From Holacanthus passer (Eukaryota > Chordata > Actinopteri > Pomacanthidae), in the NCBI GenBank assembly GCA_025331565.1, contig JAFREQ010000068.1, positions 558,001 to 622,000 on the forward strand: a stretch of DNA of 64,000 bases. Reading direction: 5' to 3'. The position numbers and the translations under genes were made by a program. The notes beneath the pieces are model-generated. The model worked only from the letters and a program-made list of their open reading frames with translations. It did no database searches and was not told the DNA's origin. Below are positions 15,111-26,417 of this stretch, one piece after another. How positions within the stretch are numbered: position 1 is the stretch's first letter; every line of letters starts with the position of its first letter.

Positions 15111-15159
15111 AGTCAGTTTAAAGAAGTGGCAAACTGAACTACCACTTCTTAAGCTGACT
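15111..15159. repeat. 18-bp near-perfect hairpin
   Basis: The left arm (15111-15129) and right arm (15142-15159) are inverted copies differing by one single-base bulge and one position that would be a G-U pair in RNA. The loop is 12 bases. The inner nine pairs (AAGAAGTGG with CCACTTCTT) are perfect. It could be the end-to-end remnant of a tiny palindromic element or a folded RNA. Flanking bases pair only weakly. Confidence 0.75.
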
Positions 15160-15362
15160 GATTTATTGGACCTGTCTTTTCTATTTCCCATGAAGGAGGC
15201 CTTTGTCGTAGAGGAGACAGGTGTATTGTATAGTTCAACATACATTGCTGCTGAGAGTATCAAAGCAAACAACCACACCTTTTGTGCAGCTCATTTAGCT
15301 GCGTTAATCATACATGGAACACACTCACGAGTAACTGTTCACCTGTCTTGCTGCTCTGGTGA

Positions 15363-15365
<3 letters not shown>

Positions 15366-15393
<28 letters not shown>
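15366..15393. repeat. (GT)n microsatellite
   Basis: Uninterrupted GT dinucleotide run, about 14 units. Confidence 0.97.
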
Positions 15394-15577
15394 CTTCCTC
15401 GGCCTGTATAACACAGATTAAGGGCCAGGGTGTCGTACCCAGCCCGTCCTCACAGAGCTGTGCTGTAAAGTGCTGAAGCATTCAGGAGAGGTGAAATCAC
15501 CCGTGGCAGGTATTTTGTAGTGTTTCATACGCCAAAGGGTGATTAATATCTGTCACATTCTTAGGTTTCACAGGTAG

Positions 15578-15579
<2 letters not shown>

Positions 15580-15622
<43 letters not shown>
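15580..15622. repeat. (TG)n microsatellite
   Basis: Uninterrupted TG dinucleotide run of about 21 units, 190 bases from the preceding GT run. Any cysteine/valine-rich frame through it is an artefact of the repeat. Confidence 0.97.
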
Positions 15623-15624
<2 letters not shown>

Positions 15625-18104
15625 ACAGGTGTTTGTGTTGGAGTGTAATTCAATGCTGCAAAAACGAACGTCTGAATTTGTAAGAACAAGGCAGGAAAAA
15701 AGAAAAAGTACGTGTTGGAAGATAAAGGTCTATTACATAAAACTGAATACTTTTTGTCTGTAAAGCTAAACACAAAGCAAATTTTAGACGTGGTAATTAA
15801 GAAGTCAATAGAAAGACGTGATTGCATGCACACATATGCTCATTCAGGTTAAAACATCCTGATCTGTGTGACTCTGTTTCATTAATGTACAGACGAGCAG
15901 AAGCGTCTGGAGAAAAGTACCAGAAACAACTGGATTTACGGACTGAAGTTTCAAATCAGTCTCAATCTGAACAGCAACCCAAAATTGGTGCATGTTGTGA
16001 GCTAGAGCAAACATCTGTATCACTGGTGCATTAACTATTTGTAGTGAATATGCATGATCTGAAAAAACACTGCCACACTGCCAGTTGCACTTTACAAAGT
16101 CAACTTTTCCAACGTGCTGAATATAAAATGCTTCCACACGTTACACCTCAGATGATTTGGTGTTGGACTTTGTTCATTTTCTCCATTTTGCATCAAAGGA
16201 GAGAACACACACACACACAACAGCCCCTGCGAGGGTATAAGGCACGGCCTGTTGTACTTATACGTTATACAATTTTTTAATTTGAAGGACTAAACAATAT
16301 TTCCCCTTCATTTTTGTCCACTGCTGCTCTAATAAAGGAGGCAAATGCTTGTGGGGGCAAATGTACTGGTGTCGTTTCGCTGTGACTTTATAAGCAGCAA
16401 AAAATACACAGTGTATCTAATAGTGGCTATGCACCATAACAACATCTGAAGGTGTCATTTAAAAAATCCTGTGATGAAAGTTTTTGAAGGTCTTACTATA
16501 ATGATGATTGCTCTGTTAAATACAGTCCAAATTCATGTGGACATTTCTGAGCTTAGTTGCATCGAAATCATCGCAATTATTTTTCCTCACATGCAAAGTT
16601 TTAAATAATATTTTTTTTTCTATTGACCGTAATATGAAATAACAAAGTGGATGCTTTTTGCATAACTGGTACAGCAAGTTCTGACTTTGTGAAGCGGTAA
16701 CATGAACTATATTCACATTGTATTTCATTTGGCAAACTCTTCTTTCATATCTGAGATCTGCCCCATTTATGCATAAGGAGCTGTCAGGGGATGTGTGTTA
16801 CTCACACATCCGAAGTGTTCTGCTGCGGTTAGTTCATGACTCATCTGAATTCATTTGACCATGGGATGAGAAAAATAATCAGTTTAAAGGTGAAAAAAAA
16901 AACATTACACAAACTTCCAACACTTATTTCCATGAGCTCTGGTGAGTAACGCCGGTGCCAAGCAATGCTGAGTCAACTTCCTTGGCAACGTATGCAGCTC
17001 CCAAAACGAGTGTGTGCGAAAAGCACCGGGTTGTTTACATGACTCTGATCTTTTACTCATGAGAAATCCTGACCTCAACTTACATTAGACGCAAATGTTT
17101 GGTGTGTGAATCAGGCAGGAAACGTGCTGAGTCGTCTCATTTGACCATCAGAAATAGTGAAATCTTTTTTACTCCATTCACGATCATTTACAGGAATATA
17201 TTACATATATCATGGAGGCATTATGACCCCCAACATTACTCTTCCTCTTATTACTGGTGACATTTGTGATCCTTCAACCAGAGTTCATCTCTGGTGCTGA
17301 GTCACTTTAGATTAAATTTAAAAAAGTGTTAACTGCCTGTGATGTAAACATAAATGTAATGCATATGAATATGTGCACCATCTGCAGTGAGCACAGAATA
17401 ATCACGGCCACGTTCTGGTAGGGGGATTTTGTTTGTGCACCACATGGTGACTAATTTCGAGCATCGTGCATCAGCGGCAGATCAGCGCCTCATTAATATC
17501 TGTCACATGTGTCTCAAAGAAATCGTGTCAGCACATCTTGAGTGCAAATGCATGGGGGCTTGTAAATCTTGTAAATCTTATGCCTTTAGAGACTAATAAT
17601 AACAAATTTATCTCTGGGGACTGCATTTCATGGGTCCGTGTGATGTAAACCACACCAAAAGCTGCCATTAATGCCGATTTTTCGTGGCAAATACAAAGCG
17701 GGGAACTTGAAAGCGGCTCATTATTCAATATTTACACATGGCGCTTTGTAGTGCGCTCCACAGAAGCTTTCCATTTAAAGCTAAAATTCATCAGAAAGTT
17801 CCCCCCACGTCTCTCATCCTGTGGGAACCGCCGTAATAATGAATCTAGCACTATCGGTAATGGCCTTTGTAGTGATTGGTCGTTTCTTTTGAAACTCTGG
17901 GCGGGATGGAAGCATTCTTGGTCATTAACACGTTTTAAAGTTCGCATACCAAATCTACAAACATGTTTTCACTCCGCTCGATGTTTCAAAGGAAATTATG
18001 CAGAATTCAGACAATTTGATGCAGACGTGGACCTCCAGCGGAATTAACAATCTGGAATTACTCATCAGATGAACTCATGTGGGACTTTTTTGGCCACACG
18101 AGTG
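15623..18104. other. gene-free stretch with one candidate regulatory block
   Basis: No gene is seen. The interval is mostly mixed-composition single-copy DNA. The block 17440-17960 is annotated separately as a candidate regulatory element. Confidence 0.55.
17440..17960. promoter_or_regulatory. candidate cis-regulatory block
   Basis: This block has even composition, no simple repeats, and several developmental transcription-factor core motifs close together: GTAAAC (17645-17650, Forkhead-like), ATTAAT (17667-17672, homeodomain-like) and TATTTACA (17729-17736, Forkhead-like), plus another ATTAATA near 17493. This is inference from motif content only. Short motifs occur by chance, and conservation in other fish was not tested. 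Confidence 0.25.
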
Positions 18105-18590
18105 GTGAAGCTCAAGGGACGACAATGTCAATCCAGAATGAAATATCTCAACAACTATTGGAGGGATTGCCAATGAAGCCTGAGGACAGTGGTGCTCTGA
18201 GTGAAAATAATAATGATAATAACTTCACAATGAAACCAAATACAAATACCTTCAGTTAAGAAAAAGCCTTACGATCAAAGTGAATCTTGAAAAGAGATTT
18301 AAAGTAAGATACTGAGTTTTCCTTATTAAGTGTTGACATCTCTTTGGATTGTTATGAAATTCAGTAAACACATTCATGTTCGCCTCAGGATCAACTGTGA
18401 TTCCTTCACTTTTTAGCTAGTGCCATTATCAGGTCAAAATTTTAATTTGTTCAACTTTCTTTCATAAATACCCGCAAAATAGTGACATTGCCATCAGACT
18501 GCTGCGCTGTGTTTAGCCCGAATTAGCAAATGTTAGGATGCTAACATGCTAATAAATGTTAGCATTGTCATAGTAAGACGCCGACGCGGC
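18105..18590 (+). repeat. abundant teleost interspersed repeat, copy 1
   Basis: It contains ATATCTCAACAACTATTGG, ACATTCATGTTCGCCTCAGG and AGCAAATGTTAGGATGCTAA, blocks of an interspersed repeat that I recognise as abundant in fish. Two related copies lie nearby: 22890-23475 on the minus strand and 24645-25200 on the plus strand. No coding capacity or terminal repeats are evident. I cannot name its class with certainty; it behaves like a non-autonomous DNA element. The middle (about 18190-18330) aligns poorly to the other copies and may contain unrelated DNA. Confidence 0.7.
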
Positions 18591-21500
18591 CGCAGACTCA
18601 TTCGGATTTTGTCAGGAAAGAAACAAACCTCTTTATGTTCGAACACAAGACGAAAGGTCAAAGGCCACGCTCAAGCCGACATGTACAGAAGATTAAATTC
18701 ATTTACCAAACACCCCGACACTGACAACAGCTAATAGTTGTTTTCCTGTCCATAAAACCGTTTTTCAGCTGGTCTGTCGCAAACGTTAAAAATAATGAGC
18801 GCTTTCAATCCTATAAATGCACTCAAGATATTTTGCATGCTGAGTGCACATCCTGTGAAAAAGAATATTATGTCTGGTGCTAAATTTTCATTAGCACAAT
18901 AGTAACTGGCAGCACAGCACCAATATAATAACACAGTAAGGGGGCAACATAAACCTGTCACACCAGCTAAAATGGATGGGCCCTGGCCAGAGGGGGCTAA
19001 ACGGGACCTAAATCAATTTGAGTGAGGAGGCTGGAGGAGCGGAGGAGGGCTCACGGGGGGTTGTACTTGTGTATACCCTCAGACTTGAGGAGGGAGGGGA
19101 GGCAGGAGTGTTTGTGTCTGTCTGTTGAGGTTCCCTATGTGAGGGTGTCAGTGAGGCCCGGGGAAGGCTCCAGGCTCAGCCTCCTTCTCCCTCCCGCCCC
19201 TCCACGGATCCTCTCCTGGCTCCAGTCGGGCTCTGGCTCTGATTAATAGCCACCGGAGGTGTCCAACGATGGCTGATAAGGGACCCCTGCCCTCCCTCCC
19301 TCCTCTGGAACAGAAGGGCTCGTAACAAGCTAGCTCTCTCCCTCTTCCCTCCCCGGGCACTCAGGGAAGCCAATTAAGCACGTCTTAAAACTCAGGAGCG
19401 GTGACAACTGGTCTGGGCCTCCGGCTGAGGGCCGCGATGACGCTGCCGCACGTTTAACCTTGAATCTAAAGCCTTGGGTCAAAGTTTAGAGCCGCTCATG
19501 TGTCTCGGGGCCACGACGCTACATTTCTAAGCTAATTAGTTAATCAATTTGTTTACCGTGAGGACTCCTCGTTAATGCAGCCAAAGCACAATCATTCCCC
19601 AAACAATTCAACAACCGCAACTGCCCCCCTGCCTTGTGGAGATTTTGTTCCCAGGCTCATCGAGGGAGCAGAGACAAGAAAAAAGGAATTGCTGAAAAGG
19701 AGAAAAGGGGGGGGGGGGTTCCTCTGTTCCAGACAAGAACACAAGCTTATCCCAGCAGCCCGTTTCTCTATTTTTTAACTTGATGGCCAACGTTACAGGT
19801 GATCAAAGGACTGAACCCTAGGAAGGGGCTTAGGGCACAGCAGTGCGGCCAAAGGGATTGCTTCCCGGTGATTTGTAAGCAGGAAAAGACTTTTGACATG
19901 AAAGACAGCTTAAACAGCAGAGGAATAACAATAAACCAGCTGTAAAATGCTTCTTGTTGCAGCTGAATTGATGCAGAGGGTGGCTCCCACAACTATTTTT
20001 CTCTTGCTTTTTTTGTGGGTGTCTGGCATTTCCTACCGAGCCATTTCTACAGTCACATGCACACAACAAAAGGCTACATCTGAGGGGGTGGGGTGCCCGG
20101 GGTCTTAGGGGTAAAGAGATGCTTTGTGCCGGGGATATTGTGAAATCAGACGACTCCCATTTCTTTTCACTCCAGCTATGTTCGAAATTTGGTCATATTC
20201 TTTGCTGTGACAAAAGTGCGGTTTTCCTATTGAGGGATTTGTCCCGAAATGCAATTTTAATGGATCAGTTGTTTATAAGTGGAAGAAAAAAAGATGCCTT
20301 AAATGTAACAGATGTTTTCCATGTGGACCTCGTCTTTTATCAAGCCTGGAAATATCAAGGAGTGTAGTTACTCCTCGCAGCGTGAAATGGAAGAAACATA
20401 TGAAATCACAATAAGACAAAGAAAAGCACGTCTTCACCTTCATGTGCTGCAGTTTAGTTTATCTACATTGCATTGAATTACTACAACCTTTTCACTTTAT
20501 TCACATGTTCTTCTGCACTAATGTAACACAGTCTAACAGAAAAGTACAACGGATTCAACTGGTGGTGTTGATGCCTATCAGACACCATCTGATCCAAATG
20601 AACGAGTCTTCAAATTGACGCATCAACTGTTTCTAATGTTGTTTATCTAAGATGTGCGTTTCTGTTGAGAGAGGTTCAATCTGTCATTAGTGCTCTTTAT
20701 GCTCTCTTATCACCTTTATTGATCATTGTTAATTGGAGGGTCACTTGACCAACAAGCATCCAAATGCATGGGTAGGCTACTTTTTAGTAGCCCGGCTAGC
20801 CTTTCTAATTGTTCTATAAAAGTGTAATGAGTGAGAAGCCAACACAACAACTGTCCATAGTTGGAAAAGTTAGGAAATACCATCCAATGGGTCCTTCAAA
20901 TGAAACAACACAATACATTACTTGTATATTTTCTCCCTTCATCAAAACCACCCAGTTACACTTTTGTTTATTCTCATTGCCATTGCCAAAAGCTTAAAAA
21001 GCTTCACTTTACTTCCAGGAAAGTTTTAGCTTGCACTCGGTTTTTGGCTCAGAAAATATGAAATAGTTTATCACCTGTCTGAAGCAAAGAATGTTGTGTA
21101 TTATCAATGAGAGAATACAGTGATCAGATGGGTCTGATATGTGGTGGAACAGAGCTGGAAAGATTTCGCTCCGTGTATGACAGCCGCTGAAAAGACCCTG
21201 TTAGTCCTGGAAAGCCTCACGTCCGGCCGCGGCGACACATGTGACATGTTAGTGTATTTCAAGACAGAGATTTAGGCTGATGCCTAAACCGCTGGCCATG
21301 TTCAAAAGCACTGTCAGGACAGGGAGGAGGTGAAGAAAAAAAAGAAAACGAGTAAGGATAAACTTCCTGTGGGAGGAATGTGGCTGCTACCCATCACAGC
21401 TGGAATCTGCTGGGTCACATACCAGGGGAATGGTAAATATTTAACATTTAATTTCCTTGCTGTAAGGTAGACCGGACACAGAGCGCAGCCAGCAACTCCA

Positions 21501-22889
21501 TATTATAGAGGCCCTGAAACACGTAGGTGCAGACTTGTGGGGGAAAAAGAGGTATAAATTGAAGAGAGGTTGTTAAAATATTTAGGCAAAATTCCCAGCG
21601 TCTCCGGACTCTAAGCCCACAGTGTCAATATTGATGGTATTTTTAATAATGCATGGTGAGAAAAGGCTGTGGAAAGCGTGCTTTTTTTTATCGTGTATGT
21701 TAATACAGAAAAACTGTGGTCATTTTCAATATTGAGGTTGTCATTAAACTGCCTGCCCGGCTTACTTTGCAGGGATTTTACGGCTTCACCCTGAAATGAA
21801 TCTTACTGTAAAAGGGATTTTAAAAATGACAGAGCAAAGAGCAAAACAAACTGAGCTCTTATCCCGTGTTTCCTCACACTTGAATTCCAAGATGGCCGTC
21901 GGCCGCGCATATGTTCTCTCCTGCTTTACTACCCGGCCTTGCCTTACTTTATGAAGAGCCTATTGTGCTCTAACCTAGTTTCCTAACAGATGATTCATAG
22001 TCTGTCAGGGCTAGATCTGAAGTGTACACAGCAGAGGGAGACGGTCAAATGACAGACTCGTCCGTATCGTCGTTCAGACAAAAGGAAAGCTAAGAACTCA
22101 GCCCTGGAGGCAAAGGAGAGCGAGAGCAACTTGACAAGTTTTTTTTTTTTCTTTTCAGTCATCTGGCAGGGATCCTTTTAATATCAGGTGCTGCAGTGAT
22201 GGGATATCGATATCAGCGAGTCGGCTTCAAAGCCTGTATTTGGCTTTGTGCATATTTACATTAACCCATTCCACTGAGGAATGTCTGTGTTTAGTCTGTG
22301 GAGGAATACACAGGTGGACAGGAACTCGTCTTGCCTCGTGTCAAAGTTTTAATGTCGAGATGTGAATTACAGTTACAAATGATGGGACTTTCCCCAACAA
22401 CATGAAAACAATCATTTGTCTTGTATAAAAATAAATCTCTGTTTTGCAAATTCTCTATATCAGATCGCTAATGTAGTTATTCCAACTCCCCTGAAGCCTT
22501 TTCAGACATGAAATAATTTATTTCTGGAACGATCCATCTATAATAATAATGACTTTCGCGCTTTCAAATGATAGTAAATGTTCCATTCATTCAGTCAGGA
22601 CAGGGCTGTTAGAGAAAGGGCCTCAACTCTCATACAATATTTTCACACCTGCTGTGTGAGAGAAAGAGTGATGGCAACTCTGGAGAACAGCAGTAAGTTG
22701 AAAAGTAAAATCACAGTAAAGAGAAAGTGTCCTCAGTTCTTTAACTTCAATTAATGATCAGAGTTACGAGTGTGACAAATATTGAATCATACAATATTTT
22801 CTTCCATTAGTAGACAGGAAGTGGTGTGATTTCATGTGGTTTCACAAAGTACAGATGAGGCTGACGGGAATATCGTTATTTTTATAGGT
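18591..22889. other. gene-free stretch
   Basis: No gene is seen. Contents: a purine-rich and then GC-rich block at 19020-19350, a candidate regulatory block at 19320-19570, a G11 run near 19708, a short hairpin near 20774-20790 (GGCTACT with AGTAGCC), and mixed single-copy DNA. The frames across 19020-19373 follow base-composition bias and do not look like protein. Confidence 0.55.
19320..19570. promoter_or_regulatory. candidate enhancer with homeodomain/Forkhead cluster
   Basis: TAATTA (19533-19538), GTTAATCAATTT (19539-19550, HNF1-like half-site) and TTGTTTAC (19549-19556, Forkhead consensus on the plus strand) fall within 24 bases. Around them is CpG-containing, repeat-free sequence. Packed sites like this are typical of developmental enhancers. 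The call is inference from motifs, without conservation data. Confidence 0.3.
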
Positions 22890-23475
22890 ATTTAGTCAAC
22901 AAAGTGAGGCTATAACGCTACTGTCAAAGTTATTACTATTCATCCTGAGTGGGACGTGAATCTGTGCCAAATTTGGTGGCCATAAAATAAGATTTAATTA
23001 ATCCCAAAGGAAATTCTCCCACCAGATTGCTCCAAAAATTACAGTGGCAAAACATAACAATAGAGCATCCAATAAGTGAAATATAAGCTCAGTACAAAGT
23101 AAGCTAGACAGACAAATTAGTACTGCAAACATCACCTTGACAGTAAATATTGGCAGTGGTGTTGAGAGGTGACAAAAAAGTTATATCGCACCAGATACAG
23201 AATGTAGAGATCGCACATGATGTTAAACACAGTTGTGCATGATAATAAAGAAGAGTTATATTGCACGTGGCATTTAATCCATCCAATTATTGTCAGGAAA
23301 TTTCACTCAAAATCATAAATGTGAATCTCAAAGGTGGTGGAGGAGGAAAAGTGGGGGGTGATCAGCAAAATCATTAGGGTTCATCCTCTGGGAAACATGA
23401 ACCTCGGTACAAACTTTTACAGCAATCTGTCCAAAAGCTGTTGAGATTTTTCAGTGAGGACCGACTGAAAAGAGG
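22890..23475 (-). repeat. abundant teleost interspersed repeat, copy 2 (split by a LINE insertion)
   Basis: Read on the minus strand, 23475 to 23274 gives the family blocks around TTCATGTTTCCCAGAGGATG and TTTTGAGTGAAATTTCCTGA. The family then resumes at 22983 with CACCAAATTTGGCACAGATT. Between them lies an unrelated LINE 3' fragment (22984-23267). The bases flanking the insertion, TGGCCAT (22977-22983) and TGGCAT (23268-23273), look like a target-site duplication. This copy is therefore older than the LINE insertion. Confidence 0.75.
22984..23267 (-). mobile_element. 5'-truncated LINE 3' end inserted in a repeat
   Basis: On the minus strand this ends with GGAATTTCCTTTGGGATTAA then TTAAATCTTATTTTA, the kind of 3' terminus seen in many fish LINEs and the SINEs that copy their tails. 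The body contains repeated TGCAATAT/TGCAC words typical of such 3' UTRs. There is no coding sequence. It is about 284 bases long, so it is a strongly 5'-truncated copy. The clade (L2-like or other) cannot be fixed by eye. Confidence 0.65.
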
Positions 23476-24644
23476 GTTTTGATCTCAGAGGGATTGACCT
23501 GGATATTGACTGTTAAATGAATCAGTTCCTGTCATATTCACCTACGATAACACACTGTACTAAAAACACACTGCAAAGGAAAATGTTCTGTCCATGTGAC
23601 AAATCCAGTAACAAGAGGATGTTCTGTTCATCTGACAAATCTGGTAACGTGCTGAGAAAGAACTTTAATATGCAGCAGTGTAAATGCTTTTGGACCTCGT
23701 GTACTGAGGAAATTGAACAGTCATGAAAGTGAGAGGAAGGAGGAATGACTGAGTCTGGACTCTGTCACAGATATCCCTCCAGACTGTTTAGTTGACTCAC
23801 TGGATGACGCAGGCTCCGGCATAGTTTTGCTCTACTTCCTGGAAGTGGAACGCCGGGGTTGCCTTGAAATTACTAAGACGACCATCATCGCGCTCTCAGT
23901 CATGGAAACGGTGAAAACACACACTGACTCCTCTCAGCCGTCTGCATCGTGCACCAGAAACGTGAAACATCTGGACCTTATTTTCAAATAAGGCTTATTT
24001 AGAAAATGTGGTGGGTTACTTTGGCACCGTGACTTTCTATAAATATTTAGCTGTTATGAGCATTCAGAAAAAGATGTTTTAAGAGGGGAAGGATTTTTGA
24101 ATGCGCCAAGGTTGCAGGTGCTTTGAAACAGGCTCCAAATTTTCAAACTCACTGATGACAGACTATAAGAGGTCACTGAACATAACCGAACTGGTCAAAT
24201 AGCTGTATAATATTACAGGAATACATTGTCAAAATCATACTAACATAAATATCTTAATTGACATTGTTTTGCTAAAGAAAAGAAAATGCCCTTGAGATAT
24301 TTGCAAATGGTTCGAGATTTATTTTCTTGTCTTCATCACTTTAGGAGCAACAATAGATTTAACATGTGAGCTCTTTCTCCTCGAACGTCTGTGAAACTGC
24401 TCGACTGCGTTTTGTTTTAGTGTTTCCCCTCCACTTAGCACATAATGAGAGGCAGCTTGCTTCGCATCTCGTCTGTCCAACTCCTCGTGCCAGACTGTGT
24501 CAACAAGTTTGTCAGAGAAGCAGAGGAAAGTCATCTGAACGCTGCATGAGGACCAGAGGCCTGTTCTCCCCTGCAGGATTCTTTTTTTATCCACACTGCA
24601 GCTTGGTCCTCCACTTTGGTCCAGACACAAATATCTAAACATGG
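23476..24644. other. gene-free stretch
   Basis: No gene is seen. It contains a 36-bp tandem duplication (23583-23648). The rest is mixed single-copy DNA. Confidence 0.55.
23583..23648. repeat. 36-bp imperfect tandem duplication
   Basis: ATGTTCTGTCCATGTGACAA starts at 23583 and recurs at 23619 as ATGTTCTGTTCATCTGACAA. The similarity continues through AATCCAGTAAC / AATCTGGTAAC. The second unit is cut short after 30 bases. The unit length is a multiple of three, but the surrounding frame resembles no protein. Confidence 0.85.
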
Positions 24645-25200
24645 ACGGCCAGACATTTGTTCAGACAGTCATGGTTCACAGAGGATGAATCTACTGACTT
24701 TGTGATCCCCTGACTTTCACTCCATGAGGTTGACAGTTGTAGTTTGGAGTGAAAGGTCTTGACAGACACAGTCATGTTCCCCTGTGGATGAACTGTCTCA
24801 ATTTTGATGATCCTTGGACTTTAGTCATCAATGCCATCAACAACTGACAGTTTAATTTGTCTAATAATTTGGTTTAGAAGCAAATACATGCATGATATTC
24901 CCATCAACCTCAGCAATACTGAGTCTTGTGATAAATATATAAAGCAAATACAATAATAAATAGCAAGAAAAACTAAGACGCTGCACAATGCACTGTAATC
25001 ATTGCACCAACATAAGCAGGTCAGCATCGTTATTGTGATATAGCATTATTATTGCATTATTTTATTTGAATAACTTTATAAAAAGTGCAATACAAATAGC
25101 TTGATTGATTGTTAGCATGTTGATTTTAGCATTTACCTCAAAGCGCCACCTGAGCACCTCATAGTGCTGCTGTCCTGTAGACTTTGTAGAGTCTTGTTTA
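24645..25200 (+). repeat. abundant teleost interspersed repeat, copy 3 (split by a LINE tail)
   Basis: Same family as 18105-18590: CAGTCATGGTTCACAGAGGA, GTCATGTTCCCCTGTGGATG and a TTAGCATGTTGATTTTAGCA block followed by CTCAAAGCGCC. A 66-base LINE-type tail (25046-25111) interrupts it just before the TTAGCATG block. Confidence 0.7.
25046..25111 (+). mobile_element. short LINE/SINE 3' tail inserted in a repeat
   Basis: It ends in AAAAGTGCAATACAAATAGC followed by (TTGA)n, the style of 3' terminus common in fish LINEs. It separates two parts of the surrounding repeat that are normally adjacent, so it is the younger insertion. It is too short to assign to a clade. Confidence 0.5.
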
Positions 25201-26417
25201 GCTCGCAGCAGTAAACATGCTCACAGAAAGCTCAACAGTGGCTTTTACTGCCAAGTGAAAATGAAAAAACCTGCAGAGTATGGAAATATTTTTAATAACT
25301 AGTCGTCTGTGCTGTGAGTCTGCAGACGCGGCATGAATAGAAATCAAGACGAGAACTGTGCAGAGATATTTCTGATGGACGTGTAACCTGACTCTCATTT
25401 AAGAAAATAGAAAGATAGCCTAAGTGTTGAAGTGGGATTTGTCTCTCACACTTGTGCAGTTGTACATGGAGGCATCCTGTTTATGTGGCCACGGTTGCTC
25501 CGGGGGGGATTGGCTCAGGCCACATCACGGTGCTGCGGCCCAACAGCTGGGAATGGCCTCTCGGTCTGACAAGACATGCCGTTCCTATGACAAATACCCG
25601 TAGAGCAACAGTAACATGTGTCTCCCACCCCTGCGAGTCGACCCCCCACCGTCCCATCCCAGCCCACCCCCCACACAAAGCTGCACAGTGTACTTAATGA
25701 ATAGCACACTTGGGGCTGCAGGGGTTTTTGCCGGAACAGCGAGGGGGGAAAAAACGGCCCCCGGTGACCTCTGAGGGCCATCTGAGATAATAAATCCATG
25801 ACCCTGAGTTCCGGAGTGCTTTGGGCAAGGTCGGGGTGGCAAATTTCCCACTTCCACAATATCAGATGTTAACGGTAATTCCTTTTAGCCAATGTGTAAT
25901 GGCGCAGGAATGTCTTCTCCCCAGCCTCATCTAGGGCTGGTGGAATCTGTTGAAAATGTGTGACAGCTGTGAAAGTTGGCCAGCCCCGGCCTGTGAATGT
26001 ATAAGATTTGGACGCGATTCAGGACCGAGGGGTGAGCTGCAGTGAGGGCGGGAGGTGGTGGTGGTGGTGGTGGTGGGGGGGACTTGTGTTGTTGTGGTGA
26101 AGTTCGCTCGCTTGCTCCTCTTTTCTCAGTGGTGTGCTCCTCCTCTCTTTCTCCTGCCCTCTGCTCTGGTGTAACCTTGCTCTCAGTGTTTTCTCCTCTT
26201 CTTTTTTTTTTTTTTCCTCCAAGTAGGAGAAGGAGTGGCCAAGCACAATTTTCCCATCCAGTAAGAAGGAGGAGGAATAAGTGAATGAAGGCAATGGGAA
26301 TATTTTATGTGGTGGAATTAGTGGATGTTTGAATATATCCTTCATACTATGGTTATAAATGTATTTATTTATTTATTATGTATTTAACATCAGAGTCCAC
26401 AAAGTAAGTGGTTCTTC
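25201..26417. other. gene-free stretch
   Basis: No gene is seen. It holds a (GGT)n run (26053-26076), a poly-T tract near 26202 and an AT-rich stretch (26355-26395) immediately before the LINE composite. The GC-rich part (25480-25860) gives overlapping frames on both strands with no recognisable protein. Confidence 0.5.
26053..26076. repeat. (GGT)n microsatellite
   Basis: About eight GGT/GTG units followed by a G run. Frames reading poly-Gly or poly-His through it are artefacts. Confidence 0.95.

Larger units (their letters stand above)
12254..15365. other. gene-free stretch
   Basis: No gene is visible. It contains a 22-base A run (14074-14095), a short direct repeat of TTTCATAAGTTG near 12835-12860, and a long hairpin (15111-15159). 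The segment 14760-15010 is richer in GC and CpG than its surroundings and is a weak candidate for regulatory DNA. Confidence 0.55.

Noticed and set aside
25480..25860. Overlapping open frames on both strands
   Set aside because: Caused by GC-rich composition. None resembles a protein.
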